From DAOUKH01 sp034421515 (lineage in GTDB: Bacteria > Chloroflexota > Dehalococcoidia > SHYB01): a stretch of 30,253 bases of DNA. Positions 22,181 to 28,818 of this stretch are shown one piece after another. The position numbers were made by a program, and so were the translations under genes. The stretch covers positions 1-30,253 of the forward strand of contig DAOUKH010000048.1 in the NCBI GenBank assembly GCA_034421515.1. The letters run 5' to 3'. Below the pieces are notes generated by a model. It searched no databases. It was not told the origin of the DNA and worked only from the letters and a program-made list of their open reading frames with translations. Within the stretch, counting starts at the first letter, position 1. The number at the start of each line of letters is the position of its first letter.

Positions 22181-23596
22181 TCATCTCTGCAGGTACGACC
22201 ATGCCCCGAACGCCAGTACCGCGGCGAGCAGCACAGCCGCCGCGATTTGCAGCGGCAGCCAGGGGAAGCCGCCCTCCGGTTCCGGCGAGGGCGGCGGGTG
22301 CTGGGCGCCCTTCGGCCCTTGCTCGCCCATCTGGCCCCTTGGTTCGGCGACGCTGTCGGTGGCGGTCGGACCCTGCGGACCCAGACCACCGGTCGCTCCC
22401 TGCGGACCGGCTGGCTCTGCTATCCCGTCCCCGTCATCCGCGCCTTCCGTACCGGCCCGGCCCGGGGGGCCTTGTGGCCCACGCAACTCGGCCCGTTGGT
22501 CGTCGACGTATTCGCGGAGAACGGCCTCCAACTCGGCGACGTTCCCTTCAGCACCGCTGGGATCCAGCGTTCCCGTGTCCGCCTCAATGTCCGGCGCCGT
22601 TGGTGTAGCTGTGATCACCACGACAACAGCCGGAGCCGTCGGCGCTGGAGTTGGCGTCGGCGCCGGGGTTGACGTCGGCGCAACGGTCGCGGGGGGTTGG
22701 GGTGTGGCGGTCGCTGGCGGAGCCGTCGTAGGCGTGACGGCCACCACGATGACAGCCTCCGTCGGCTCCGAGGAAACTGCCCGCCCATCGGCGGACGTGG
22801 CAAGGGCTTCAGAGGTAGGTGTGTCGCCGGCGCTCATTGCCACCATAGGCGTCGCAGTGGGCTCGGACACAATCAGCATCGGCGCCGGCGTCGCGGTGGG
22901 CTCTGCTTGCGCGGTGCTTGTGGCGGCCGGAGCCGGCGTTGCGGTAACGGCCACCATCATGGCGTCCGGTGTGGCGGTGGGTTCCGCCATTGCCGTGGGT
23001 GCGGGCATCGCCGTCGCCTCAAAGGCGGGGGCCGGCGTGGGTTCCCGCATCGCCGCGGCGTCCGACTCCATGGCAGCCGGCGCCGACGTGGGTGTCGCAG
23101 CCGGTGCCGACGTGGGCGGCAGTACCGGCGTGGACGTCGCCGCGGGCGCCGGGGTGGGCGTTCGTTCCGGCCCGGCGGGACCGGCGGGACCAGCGGGTCC
23201 GGACGGTGCGACGGCGATCTGCGGGGACTCGTCGGCGGCCGGGCCGCCGTCGAAGAGGCCCAACGTGCCTCCGATGATGGCGAAGACGAGCAACGCCGCC
23301 GCGCCCGCGGCCACAGGGACGAACGCCGGGAGGCGCCCAGCGGGAGCGGGCGTCTCGGCCTCGACCATGTCCGGCGTGAGCCGGAAGCTACGCCTCGGCT
23401 CGACCTGCGGCACGGCGCGCAGGGCGGTCACGGCCTCGCGCATCGCGTCGAGCTCCCCCTGTGCCTCAGGCCACCGGTCGAGGATGCGTTGGAGCTCCGC
23501 CGCTTCCGTCTCGGAGAGCCGCTCGTCGATTGCGAGCGAGAACAGCTCCCGCCAGCGCCGCCGCCGCGGTGTGAACAGCCGAAGTATGGCTCTCAT
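22181..23596 (-). CDS. Anti-sigma factor-like membrane protein with collagen-like and Thr/Ala/Pro repeats
   Basis: About 471 residues in five parts. An N-terminal cytoplasmic helical domain (1-80) binds the neighbouring ECF sigma factor by inference; it has no HC2 zinc motif. TM1 lies near 91-114 (PVAAGAAALLVFAIIGGTLG). Then comes a short GPAGPAGPAGPE collagen-like run, about 200 residues of Thr/Ala/Pro repeats (TPAPAATSTP type), and a second Gly-x-y stretch (GPQGPPGRAGTEG, GPQGPTA, GEQGPKGAQ). TM2 is at the C-terminus (LQIAAAVLLAAVLAFGAWSY). The middle should therefore lie outside the membrane as a long stalk or sensor loop. GTG 23599 and ATG 23596 both fit. It sits 10-13 nt after the sigma gene, the usual place for its anti-sigma. 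Confidence 0.85.
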   Translation of the reverse strand: MRAILRLFTPRRRRWRELFSLAIDERLSETEAAELQRILDRWPEAQGELDAMREAVTALRAVPQVEPRRSFRLTPDMVEAETPAPAGRLPAFVPVAAGAAALLVFAIIGGTLGLFDGGPAADESPQIAVAPSGPAGPAGPAGPERTPTPAPAATSTPVLPPTSAPAATPTSAPAAMESDAAAMREPTPAPAFEATAMPAPTAMAEPTATPDAMMVAVTATPAPAATSTAQAEPTATPAPMLIVSEPTATPMVAMSAGDTPTSEALATSADGRAVSSEPTEAVIVVAVTPTTAPPATATPQPPATVAPTSTPAPTPTPAPTAPAVVVVITATPTAPDIEADTGTLDPSGAEGNVAELEAVLREYVDDQRAELRGPQGPPGRAGTEGADDGDGIAEPAGPQGATGGLGPQGPTATDSVAEPRGQMGEQGPKGAQHPPPSPEPEGGFPWLPLQIAAAVLLAAVLAFGAWSYLQR

Positions 23597-23609
23597 CACG
23601 CTTCCACCC

Positions 23610-24188
23610 TCACTCTTTCAGACGATACTGGACGGGCAAGAGTTCCGGACTGGCCTGAAATGCGTCGCGGACTTTCTCTCGCGCCCTGCTGAGCCGTGAC
23701 TTCACCGTTCCCAGCGACGCCCCGACCGTCTCCGAGGTCTCTTCGTAGGAATAGCCTTCGATATCGACCAATACCAGCACCGCCCGCTGGTCGGGCGGGA
23801 GGGCCGCCACCGCGGTCATGATGGCGGCGTTGAGCTCGGCGTCGGACGCGGCCTCCTCCGGCGAGCGGCCGGGGCTGGCCGGCTCCCAGGCGCCCGCTTC
23901 GAGCATGGACTCGAGCGACGCCCCGGCCTTTCGCTTCGCGGCCCGAAGCTGGTCGCGGCAGACGTTCGCCGTGATGCGGAGCAGCCAGGAACGAAAGTTC
24001 CCGCCGCGAAACGACCGGATGCTCTTGAACGCGCTGATGAAGGCGTCCTGGGAAGCGTCGTCCGCGGAGGCGGGCCCCACCATGCGGTAGGCGAGGCGGT
24101 AGACCCGGCTCTGGTAACGCTCAACGAGCTGGTTGAAGGCGTCGAGGTCGCCGTCGCGGCTCAGCGCGATGAGCTTCTCGTCATCCAT
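23610..24188 (-). CDS. ECF-type RNA polymerase sigma factor
   Basis: A 192-residue sigma-70 family ECF factor. Region 2 (about 10-75) reads LDAFNQLVERYQSRVYRLAY, then ASQDAFISAFKSIRSFRGG and FRSWLLRITANVCRDQLR. An acidic linker follows. Region 4 (about 125-180) is LPPDQRAVLVLVDIEGYSYEE and ETVGASLGTVKSRLSRAREKVR, the helix-turn-helix that contacts the -35. This is the SigE/RpoE-like layout. The gene is followed by the membrane anti-sigma factor and a SIMPL lipoprotein, so it likely answers an envelope signal. No strong ribosome-binding site precedes ATG 24188. It is divergent from lepB across a palindrome at 24218-24232. Confidence 0.95.
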   Translation of the reverse strand: MDDEKLIALSRDGDLDAFNQLVERYQSRVYRLAYRMVGPASADDASQDAFISAFKSIRSFRGGNFRSWLLRITANVCRDQLRAAKRKAGASLESMLEAGAWEPASPGRSPEEAASDAELNAAIMTAVAALPPDQRAVLVLVDIEGYSYEETSETVGASLGTVKSRLSRAREKVRDAFQASPELLPVQYRLKE

Positions 24189-24217
24189 TGAAGACCGGCA
24201 GAGAGTCCATGGGAGAA

Positions 24218-24232
24218 GACGTTGTGAACGTC
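24218..24232. promoter_or_regulatory. Perfect inverted repeat between sigma factor and lepB genes
   Basis: GACGTT-GTG-AACGTC, a 6-bp perfect palindrome with 3-nt centre. It begins 30 nt upstream of the sigma ATG and ends 42 nt before the lepB -10, a place where one regulator could act on both genes. Confidence 0.4.
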
Positions 24233-24273
24233 GGTCAGAGGCCGGTCAGCGCCGCCGCGGTTCCGGCTTACCC

Positions 24274-24279
24274 TATAAT
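24274..24279 (+). promoter_or_regulatory. -10 element of lepB, leaderless arrangement
   Basis: Perfect TATAAT ending 7 nt before ATG 24287. Transcription should start at or next to the A of the start codon. No -35 match is visible. Confidence 0.6.
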
Positions 24280-24286
24280 GTACGAC

Positions 24287-25090
24287 ATGGACGAGCCCTC
24301 CAACGAGCCAGAGGCACCCGAAGCGCCAGAGGCTGCGGACGACCAGGCCTCCGGCGTCCCCGAAGAGGGCAGTTCTGAAGAGGGCAGCTCCGACGGCGGC
24401 GATGCCGAAGCGGAAAGCTCCGAAGCGGGCGCCACCGAGGCCGCCGGCACCGACCGGGTCCGCGCCATACAGAGCGTGCTCGTCACGCTGCTTCTCGCGG
24501 CCATCGTCTTCGTGCTCATCTACACGTCCTTCCAGAACTATCAGGTGGAAGGGACGAGCATGAGCCCGAACGTCGAAGACGGCCAGTTCATCATCGTCAA
24601 CAAGGCCGCGTACCGAAGGTTCAGTTTCCAACCCATCTCCGATTGGTTCTTCTTCCTGGACCGGGACAAGGACGGTTATGTCGAGCCGTTCGGCGAGCCG
24701 CAGCGCGGCGAGGTCGTCGTCTTCAAGCGCGACGCCGACCCCGGACGGAACTTCATCAAGCGAGTCATCGGCATGCCCGAGGAGACGATCGAGGTCTGCG
24801 GGCAAGGCAACGCGGCGAGCGACCTCTGCCGAGGCGCCCCGCCCGGCTCGGTGTTCATCGACGGCGTCCGGCTCGACGAGCACTACCTGCCGCGGCTGGG
24901 GAACCGGGGCGTGCCGTCCACCTACATCCAGCCCGGCCACTACTTCGTCTTCGGGGACGAACGGGTAGGTAGCTACGACTCCCGGGCCTGGGGCATGCTC
25001 CCCCGAGGGAACATCATCGGCAAGGCCTGGTTCTCGTACTTCCCGTTCGACGAGGTCGGCATCGTCACCTCGCACGATCCCATCCCCTAA
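24287..25090 (+). CDS. lepB: Signal peptidase I
   Basis: A 267-residue type I leader peptidase that cleaves signal peptides from exported preproteins. The N-terminal 55 residues are acidic and low-complexity (rich in E, S, A and G), an unusual extension. A single TM helix follows (about 61-80, VLVTLLLAAIVFVLIY). The catalytic Ser is in VEGTSMSPN (S91) and the general-base Lys in NFIKRVIGMP (K158). The box E motif FGDERVGSYDSRAWG is a variant of GDNRxxSxDSR. ATG 24287 is preceded only by a -10, so initiation is probably leaderless; an ATG at 24278 lies inside the TATAAT and is unlikely. The next gene begins 3 nt after the stop. Confidence 0.95.
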   Translation: MDEPSNEPEAPEAPEAADDQASGVPEEGSSEEGSSDGGDAEAESSEAGATEAAGTDRVRAIQSVLVTLLLAAIVFVLIYTSFQNYQVEGTSMSPNVEDGQFIIVNKAAYRRFSFQPISDWFFFLDRDKDGYVEPFGEPQRGEVVVFKRDADPGRNFIKRVIGMPEETIEVCGQGNAASDLCRGAPPGSVFIDGVRLDEHYLPRLGNRGVPSTYIQPGHYFVFGDERVGSYDSRAWGMLPRGNIIGKAWFSYFPFDEVGIVTSHDPIP

Positions 25091-25093
25091 CCC

Positions 25094-26542
25094 GTGACCG
25101 CCTTCACAGGTTCTCCCGTGTCCATCGACTTCGCCGCAATGGACCGGGCGCTCAGCCCCAAGACCGTGGCCGTGCTCGGCGAGCGCACCTCTCGCGCCCA
25201 CATGTTCCTTCCCGCGCTGCGCCGCTTCAAAGGCCCGCTCTACGCCGTCCAGCCTGACCCCGAGGAGGCGGGGCGGCTCAGAGAAATGGGCTTCGACTGC
25301 TACCCCTCCCTGGACGCCATCGGGGGCCCGGTCGACTACGTCATCGTCGCGCTCTCCCGCAAGTACGCCGCCGACGGGCTGCGCGAGTGCGCCGAGGCCG
25401 GCGTCGGCGGCGTCTGCATGTACACCGCCGGCTACGCGGAGACGGGCGGGGCGGACGGCGTCGAGGCCCAGGCCGAGATCGAGCGCATCGCCCGCGACGC
25501 CTCCCTCGTCGTGCTCGGCCCCAACTGCATGGGACTGCACAACCCCGGCCGCGGCCTCTGCTATCTCCCCTTCCAGCCGGTCTACGACGGCGGCTACGTC
25601 GGCTTCGCCAGTCAGAGCGGCTCCCACGGCAACTTCTTCTCCATCGCCGCGCCCGACAACGGCCTCCCCCTCAGCAAGATGATCAGCTTTGGCAACGGCG
25701 TGGTGCAGGAGAGCACCGATTACCTGGAGTATTTCGGCCAAGACCCCCAGACGCGGGCCATCGTCCTCTACGTCGAGAGCGTGAAGGACGGCCGCCGCTT
25801 CCTCCGCGTCCTGCGCGAGGTCGCCGCCCGCAAGCCGGTCATCATCTGGAAGGGCGGACGCACCGAGGACGGACGCCGGGCCGCGGCGTCGCACACCGCG
25901 GCGCTGGCGGAGTCGATGGCCTTGTGGCGGGCGGCCGCCCGCCAGACCGGCGCGGTCCTCGTGACATCGATCGAGGAGGCCCTCGACACGCTGCAGGTGA
26001 TCATGAAGCTGCCCGAGCTTCGCGGCCCCGGCTGCGGGCTCATCGGCGGGCAGGGCGGGCAGTCGGTCGCCATCGCCGACGCCTTCGCCGAGCACGGCCT
26101 CCGCGTGCCGCCGCTCTCCGACGCGTCGAAGGAGGCGCTTGGCGCCTACTTCAAGCTCGTCGGCGCCTTCGCCGCCAACCCCATCGACCTCGGCATGAAC
26201 ATCGCCGACATCGACCGCACCCTCGACATCCTGGAAGCCGACCCCGGCATCGACCTCATCGGCATGCAGATAGGCATCCTCTCGAACGAGGAGCGCCACC
26301 AGGGCATCCGTGCGGCCCACGTCCGCTCAATCAAGCGCACCTTCGAGCGCGGGCGCAAGCCCGCCGTCGCCATTCCCTACTCGCTATTGCCCTACGAGCA
26401 CGCCGAAATCCTCCGCGAGACCGAGCGGGAGCTCCGCGATGCCGGCATTCCCTGCTTCCCCAGCTACCACAGGGCTGCAAAGGCTATCCGAAACGCCGCA
26501 GACTACCACCGGACCCGCCGCGCCATCGCTGCCGGGGGCTAG
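25094..26542 (+). CDS. Acyl-CoA synthetase (NDP-forming) alpha-type protein without ATP-grasp domain
   Basis: A 482-residue protein like the CoA-binding and ligase-CoA parts of ADP-forming acetyl-CoA synthetase. The CoA-binding domain (about 1-140) has KTVAVLGERT and ends in VLGPNCMGLHNP. Two succinyl-CoA-synthetase-like flavodoxin domains follow: VGFASQSGSHGNFF and VIIWKGGRTEDGRRAAASHTAALAES, the latter containing the usual SHT region with the phosphoryl-carrying His. GLIGGQGGQSV comes later. The ATP-grasp beta domain is missing and no separate beta gene is adjacent. It starts with GTG 25094, 3 nt after lepB, so it is co-transcribed with it. It probably activates a carboxylic acid to CoA with a partner encoded elsewhere; a non-catalytic CoA-binding role is possible. 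Confidence 0.85.
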   Translation: MTAFTGSPVSIDFAAMDRALSPKTVAVLGERTSRAHMFLPALRRFKGPLYAVQPDPEEAGRLREMGFDCYPSLDAIGGPVDYVIVALSRKYAADGLRECAEAGVGGVCMYTAGYAETGGADGVEAQAEIERIARDASLVVLGPNCMGLHNPGRGLCYLPFQPVYDGGYVGFASQSGSHGNFFSIAAPDNGLPLSKMISFGNGVVQESTDYLEYFGQDPQTRAIVLYVESVKDGRRFLRVLREVAARKPVIIWKGGRTEDGRRAAASHTAALAESMALWRAAARQTGAVLVTSIEEALDTLQVIMKLPELRGPGCGLIGGQGGQSVAIADAFAEHGLRVPPLSDASKEALGAYFKLVGAFAANPIDLGMNIADIDRTLDILEADPGIDLIGMQIGILSNEERHQGIRAAHVRSIKRTFERGRKPAVAIPYSLLPYEHAEILRETERELRDAGIPCFPSYHRAAKAIRNAADYHRTRRAIAAGG

Positions 26543-26575
26543 GCGCACCGCCTATCCAGGCACTCCAACGGCGAG

Positions 26576-26581
26576 TACACT
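26576..26581 (+). promoter_or_regulatory. -10 element of the thiolase-like gene
   Basis: TACACT with a predicted start near 26588 and a leader of about 19 nt. A weak TATCCA lies 17 nt upstream. Confidence 0.4.
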
Positions 26582-26606
26582 CCTCTCCCACAGTCAGGAG
26601 GCGCGG

Positions 26607-27785
26607 ATGAGTCCGTACGCGAATTACAAGAAGGGCGCCATTGTCGGGGCCTACGAGTACCCCCTGCGGAGCGCTCCCGGCAAGACGGCGAACCAGGTGC
26701 AGGCCGAATGCCTCTTCGCCGCGCTCGAAGACGCCGGCCTCGGCATCCGCGACGTGGACGGGCTCTGCGCCACGCGCGTCCCCGGGATGCAGCCCATCGC
26801 CTTCGCGGAATACCTGGGGCTGCGCCCTACCTTCATGGACTCGACGGCGGTCGGCGGGTCGAGCTTCGTGCTCTACCTGTTGCACGCCCTCGACGCCATC
26901 GCCGCGGGGCGGGCGAACTGCGTCGCCATCGTCTACGGCAGCCTTCCCACCACCGAGGGGCGCAAGATCGGCGCGCGGACGGCGGCCTCCGGCGGCGGGG
27001 AGCAGGCCGTCACCGACAGCTTCGAGGCTCCCTGGGGCATTCCCCTCATCGGGACCTATGCCCTCAGCGCGCAGCGGCATATGTACGACTACGGCACCAC
27101 GCCGGAGCAGCTCGCCGAGGTCGGCGTCACGATGCGCCGTCACGCCGGTCTCAACCCCTATGCCAAGTACCGCGACCCCATCACCGTCGAGGACGTGGTC
27201 AGCTCACGGCTCATCTGCGACCCGCTCCACCTGCTCGACTGCTGCATCATCAGCGACGGCGGCGGCGCGATCATCGTGGCAAGCCCCGAGGTCGCCGCCC
27301 GCTGCAAAACGAAGCCGGTCTACGTCATGGGCGGCGCCGAGGCGCAGCAGCACACCAGCGGCGGCTACCGCGACTTCACCGTCTCCGCCGCGGCATGGTC
27401 GGCCCCCGCCGCCTTCGAGCAGGCCGGCGTCTCCCACGACGATATCGACTTCTGCATGATCTACGACGCCTTCAGCATCAACGTCATCCTGACGCTGGAG
27501 GACGCCGGCTTCTGCAAGAAGGGCGAGGGCGGCGCATTCGTCGAGAACGGGCGCATCGGGCTCGGCGGCGCGTTGCCGGTCAACCCCGACGGCGGCGGGC
27601 TCTCCTCCTGTCACCCCGGCATGCGCGGCATGTTCCTGCTCGTCGAGGCCACGCGGCAGCTCCGCGGCGGCTTCGCCGGCACCGAGCGGCAGGTGCCGGA
27701 CGCCAAGATCGCCATGGTGCACGGCATCGGCGGGTTCATGGGGACCCGCCACAGCGGCATCACCGCCATCCTCACCAACGAGTAG
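26607..27785 (+). CDS. Thiolase-fold protein lacking the catalytic cysteines (Ltp2/SCPx-like)
   Basis: A 392-residue thiolase-superfamily protein of the lipid-transfer/SCPx-like branch. The nucleophile position reads VGGSSF (83-87), with Ser where a working thiolase has Cys. The C-terminal CxGGG is VHGIGG (371-376). The family His is kept in SSCHPGM (H336), and a YDAF motif (Y286) is present. Enzymes of this type, such as the steroid side-chain aldolase Ltp2, do retro-aldol cleavage of CoA esters and need a DUF35 partner; the next gene is a DUF35 protein. AGGAGG precedes ATG 26607. It follows the acyl-CoA synthetase-like gene by 64 nt. The substrate is unknown. Confidence 0.88.
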   Translation: MSPYANYKKGAIVGAYEYPLRSAPGKTANQVQAECLFAALEDAGLGIRDVDGLCATRVPGMQPIAFAEYLGLRPTFMDSTAVGGSSFVLYLLHALDAIAAGRANCVAIVYGSLPTTEGRKIGARTAASGGGEQAVTDSFEAPWGIPLIGTYALSAQRHMYDYGTTPEQLAEVGVTMRRHAGLNPYAKYRDPITVEDVVSSRLICDPLHLLDCCIISDGGGAIIVASPEVAARCKTKPVYVMGGAEAQQHTSGGYRDFTVSAAAWSAPAAFEQAGVSHDDIDFCMIYDAFSINVILTLEDAGFCKKGEGGAFVENGRIGLGGALPVNPDGGGLSSCHPGMRGMFLLVEATRQLRGGFAGTERQVPDAKIAMVHGIGGFMGTRHSGITAILTNE

Positions 27786-27808
27786 ACGCGACCCCGGAGA
27801 AACCGACC

Positions 27809-28222
27809 ATGGCCGACTACGTGAAGCCACTCCCCGTCCCCGAAGTCGAGACCGAGCCGTTCTGGGCCGCGTGCAAGGAACACCGCCTCGACATCCAGCA
27901 GTGCGACGATTGCGGCAAGTTCGTCTTCTATCCGCGCGCCATCTGCCCGCACTGCCACAGCGCGAGCCTGACCTGGCGCACCTCCAACGGCGCGGGCAAG
28001 GTGCACACCTTCTCGGTAATTCGCCAGAGCGCGGCTCCCGGCTTCCGCGACGAAGTCCCCTACGTGGTCGCGGTCGTGGAAATCGACGATGCCGGCGGCG
28101 TGCAGATCATGTCCAACCTCGTCAACGTCGACCCCGCCGACGTGCGTATCGGGATGCCGGTGAAGGTCCGCTTCGAGGACGTCACCCCCGAAATCACCCT
28201 GCCGAAATTCGAGCCGGCCTAG
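27809..28222 (+). CDS. Zn-ribbon OB-fold protein (DUF35), partner of the thiolase-like protein
   Basis: A 137-residue two-domain protein. The N-terminal rubredoxin-like zinc ribbon has C32-x2-C35 and C46-x2-C49 (QCDDCG, CPHC), with the helical start TEPFWAACKEHRL. The C-terminal OB fold (about 60-135) contains GKVHTFSVIRQ, PYVVAVVEIDD and SNLVNVDP. DUF35 proteins bind thiolase-like or acyl-CoA enzymes, probably helping to hold the CoA ester and shaping the active site. The gene lies 23 nt after the thiolase-like gene, with GGAG 10 nt before ATG 27809. The pairing makes a two-subunit CoA-ester enzyme very likely. Confidence 0.92.
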   Translation: MADYVKPLPVPEVETEPFWAACKEHRLDIQQCDDCGKFVFYPRAICPHCHSASLTWRTSNGAGKVHTFSVIRQSAAPGFRDEVPYVVAVVEIDDAGGVQIMSNLVNVDPADVRIGMPVKVRFEDVTPEITLPKFEPA

Positions 28223-28238
28223 CGTCAAGGCAACGGGT

Positions 28239-28244
28239 TAGATT
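28239..28244 (+). promoter_or_regulatory. Possible -10 for a leaderless antitoxin transcript
   Basis: TAGATT ends 5 nt before ATG 28250, with no ribosome-binding site between. Spacing is slightly short for a start exactly at ATG. Confidence 0.3.
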
Positions 28245-28249
28245 CAAAC

Positions 28250-28501
28250 ATGCGTGAGATTCAAGCTACTGAAGCCAAAGCGCGGTTGGCAGAGCTCCTT
28301 CGGGCAGTTGAGCATGGAGAGACCGTCGCCATAACCCGGCACGGTAAAGCGGTAGCGCACCTGGTTCCCGCCGGCACCCAGGACCGCGCCGACCGCGAGC
28401 GAGCGGTGGAGCGCTTCCGGGAACGCCGCGCCGGCTGGAGACGCGTTGCCTTCTCTACGGACGAGATACTCGCCGCCCGTCACAAGGGCCACCGTCTATG
28501 A
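28250..28501 (+). CDS. Phd/YefM-family antitoxin (toxin partner lost)
   Basis: An 83-residue type II antitoxin. The N-terminal Phd/YefM DNA-binding fold reads MREIQATEAKARLAELLRAV then GETVAITRHGKAVAHLVP; the basic C-terminal tail would wrap a toxin. Such proteins repress their own operon and are usually followed at once by a VapC-like PIN-domain toxin. Here the stop TGA overlaps an ATG (ATGA, 28498), but that frame ends after seven codons. The gene therefore seems to be an orphan left after loss of its toxin. A -10-like TAGATT sits just before its ATG. It is not clearly part of the thiolase/DUF35 operon (27-nt gap). Confidence 0.85.
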   Translation: MREIQATEAKARLAELLRAVEHGETVAITRHGKAVAHLVPAGTQDRADRERAVERFRERRAGWRRVAFSTDEILAARHKGHRL

Positions 28502-28521
28502 GCGGACTGGTTGTTGCTTGA
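28498..28521 (+). pseudogene. Remnant start of a VapC-like toxin gene
   Basis: ATG overlapping the antitoxin stop, reading MSGLVVA then TGA. PIN-domain VapC toxins paired with Phd-type antitoxins often begin MSGxVVDASV; the match holds for six residues and breaks at the seventh codon. What follows is repeat DNA with no PIN-domain coding in any frame. Confidence 0.5.
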
Positions 28522-28715
28522 CCCGCGACGGCAGCAGGGGATCATCCCTGTAGGGGCAACCCTCGTGGTTGCCCAGGGGTGCGGGTGGGGTCTTCTCCCT
28601 ATCCCCTGTAGGGGCGAGTCACGACGCGCCCCTTCCACACGGCGGGCAGGGCCTATCGGTTGTGCCGCAGGCGCGCCGGACGCCTTCGATGGGGCATCGC
28701 ACACCGCTCACGCCG
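28502..28715. other. Intergenic repeat region without a gene
   Basis: Apart from the first few toxin codons and the two hairpin repeats, no supported gene is seen between the antitoxin and the tRNA promoter. An open frame across it is low-complexity and reads through the repeats. Confidence 0.6.
28546..28636. repeat. Two hairpin repeats of the CCCTGTAGGGGC type
   Basis: Copy A (28546-28578): stem GGGCAACC (28554-28561) with GGTTGCCC (28567-28574), loop CTCGT. Copy B (28604-28634): stem GGGGCG (28611-28616) with CGCCCC (28627-28632). Both start CCCTGTAGGGGC. They resemble dispersed TGTAGGGGCG repeats of many bacterial genomes (from memory) and lie where the toxin gene is broken. Confidence 0.7.
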
Positions 28716-28721
28716 TATAAT
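28716..28721 (+). promoter_or_regulatory. -10 element of the tRNA-Lys gene
   Basis: Perfect TATAAT about 20 nt upstream of the tRNA 5' end; start near 28728. No clear -35. Confidence 0.55.
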
Positions 28722-28740
28722 TGAACCGCGTCTAAGGCGC

Positions 28741-28815
28741 GGGCCGGTAGCTCAGTGGTAGAGCAACTGACTTTTAATCAGTAGGTCGTGGGTTCGATCC
28801 CCACCCGGCTCACCA
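28741..28815 (+). tRNA. tRNA-Lys (anticodon UUU)
   Basis: Complete cloverleaf with encoded CCA (28813-28815). The acceptor GGGCCGG pairs with CCGGCTC (one G-U), and the D-loop contains AGCTCAGTGGTAGAGC. The anticodon arm is ACTGA-CTTTTAA-TCAGT with anticodon TTT. The T-arm has GGTTCGATCC. A37 and U34 fit tRNA-Lys(UUU), a target of U34 thiolation by other enzymes. No terminator is visible before the convergent gene 3 nt downstream. Confidence 0.97.
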
Positions 28816-28818
28816 GGT

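Noticed and set aside
22600..23200. Repetitive DNA as a mobile element
   Set aside because: The repeats follow the codon pattern of Thr/Ala/Pro and Gly-x-y protein repeats within one intact gene.
24259..24264. GGAACC on the minus strand as an ECF-type -35 for sigma autoregulation
   Set aside because: The -35-like word is good, but no matching -10 lies at 16-17 nt, so it is not supported.
24161..26320. Very long minus-strand open frame (719 codons) opposite lepB and the acyl-CoA synthetase-like gene
   Set aside because: It is an antisense shadow of G+C-rich genes; its composition is Gly/Val/Asp-rich without domains, and both plus-strand genes have clear families.
28511..28720. A 69-codon frame after the antitoxin as the missing toxin
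   Set aside because: It reads through repeat hairpins, has no PIN-domain acidic residues, and is low-complexity.
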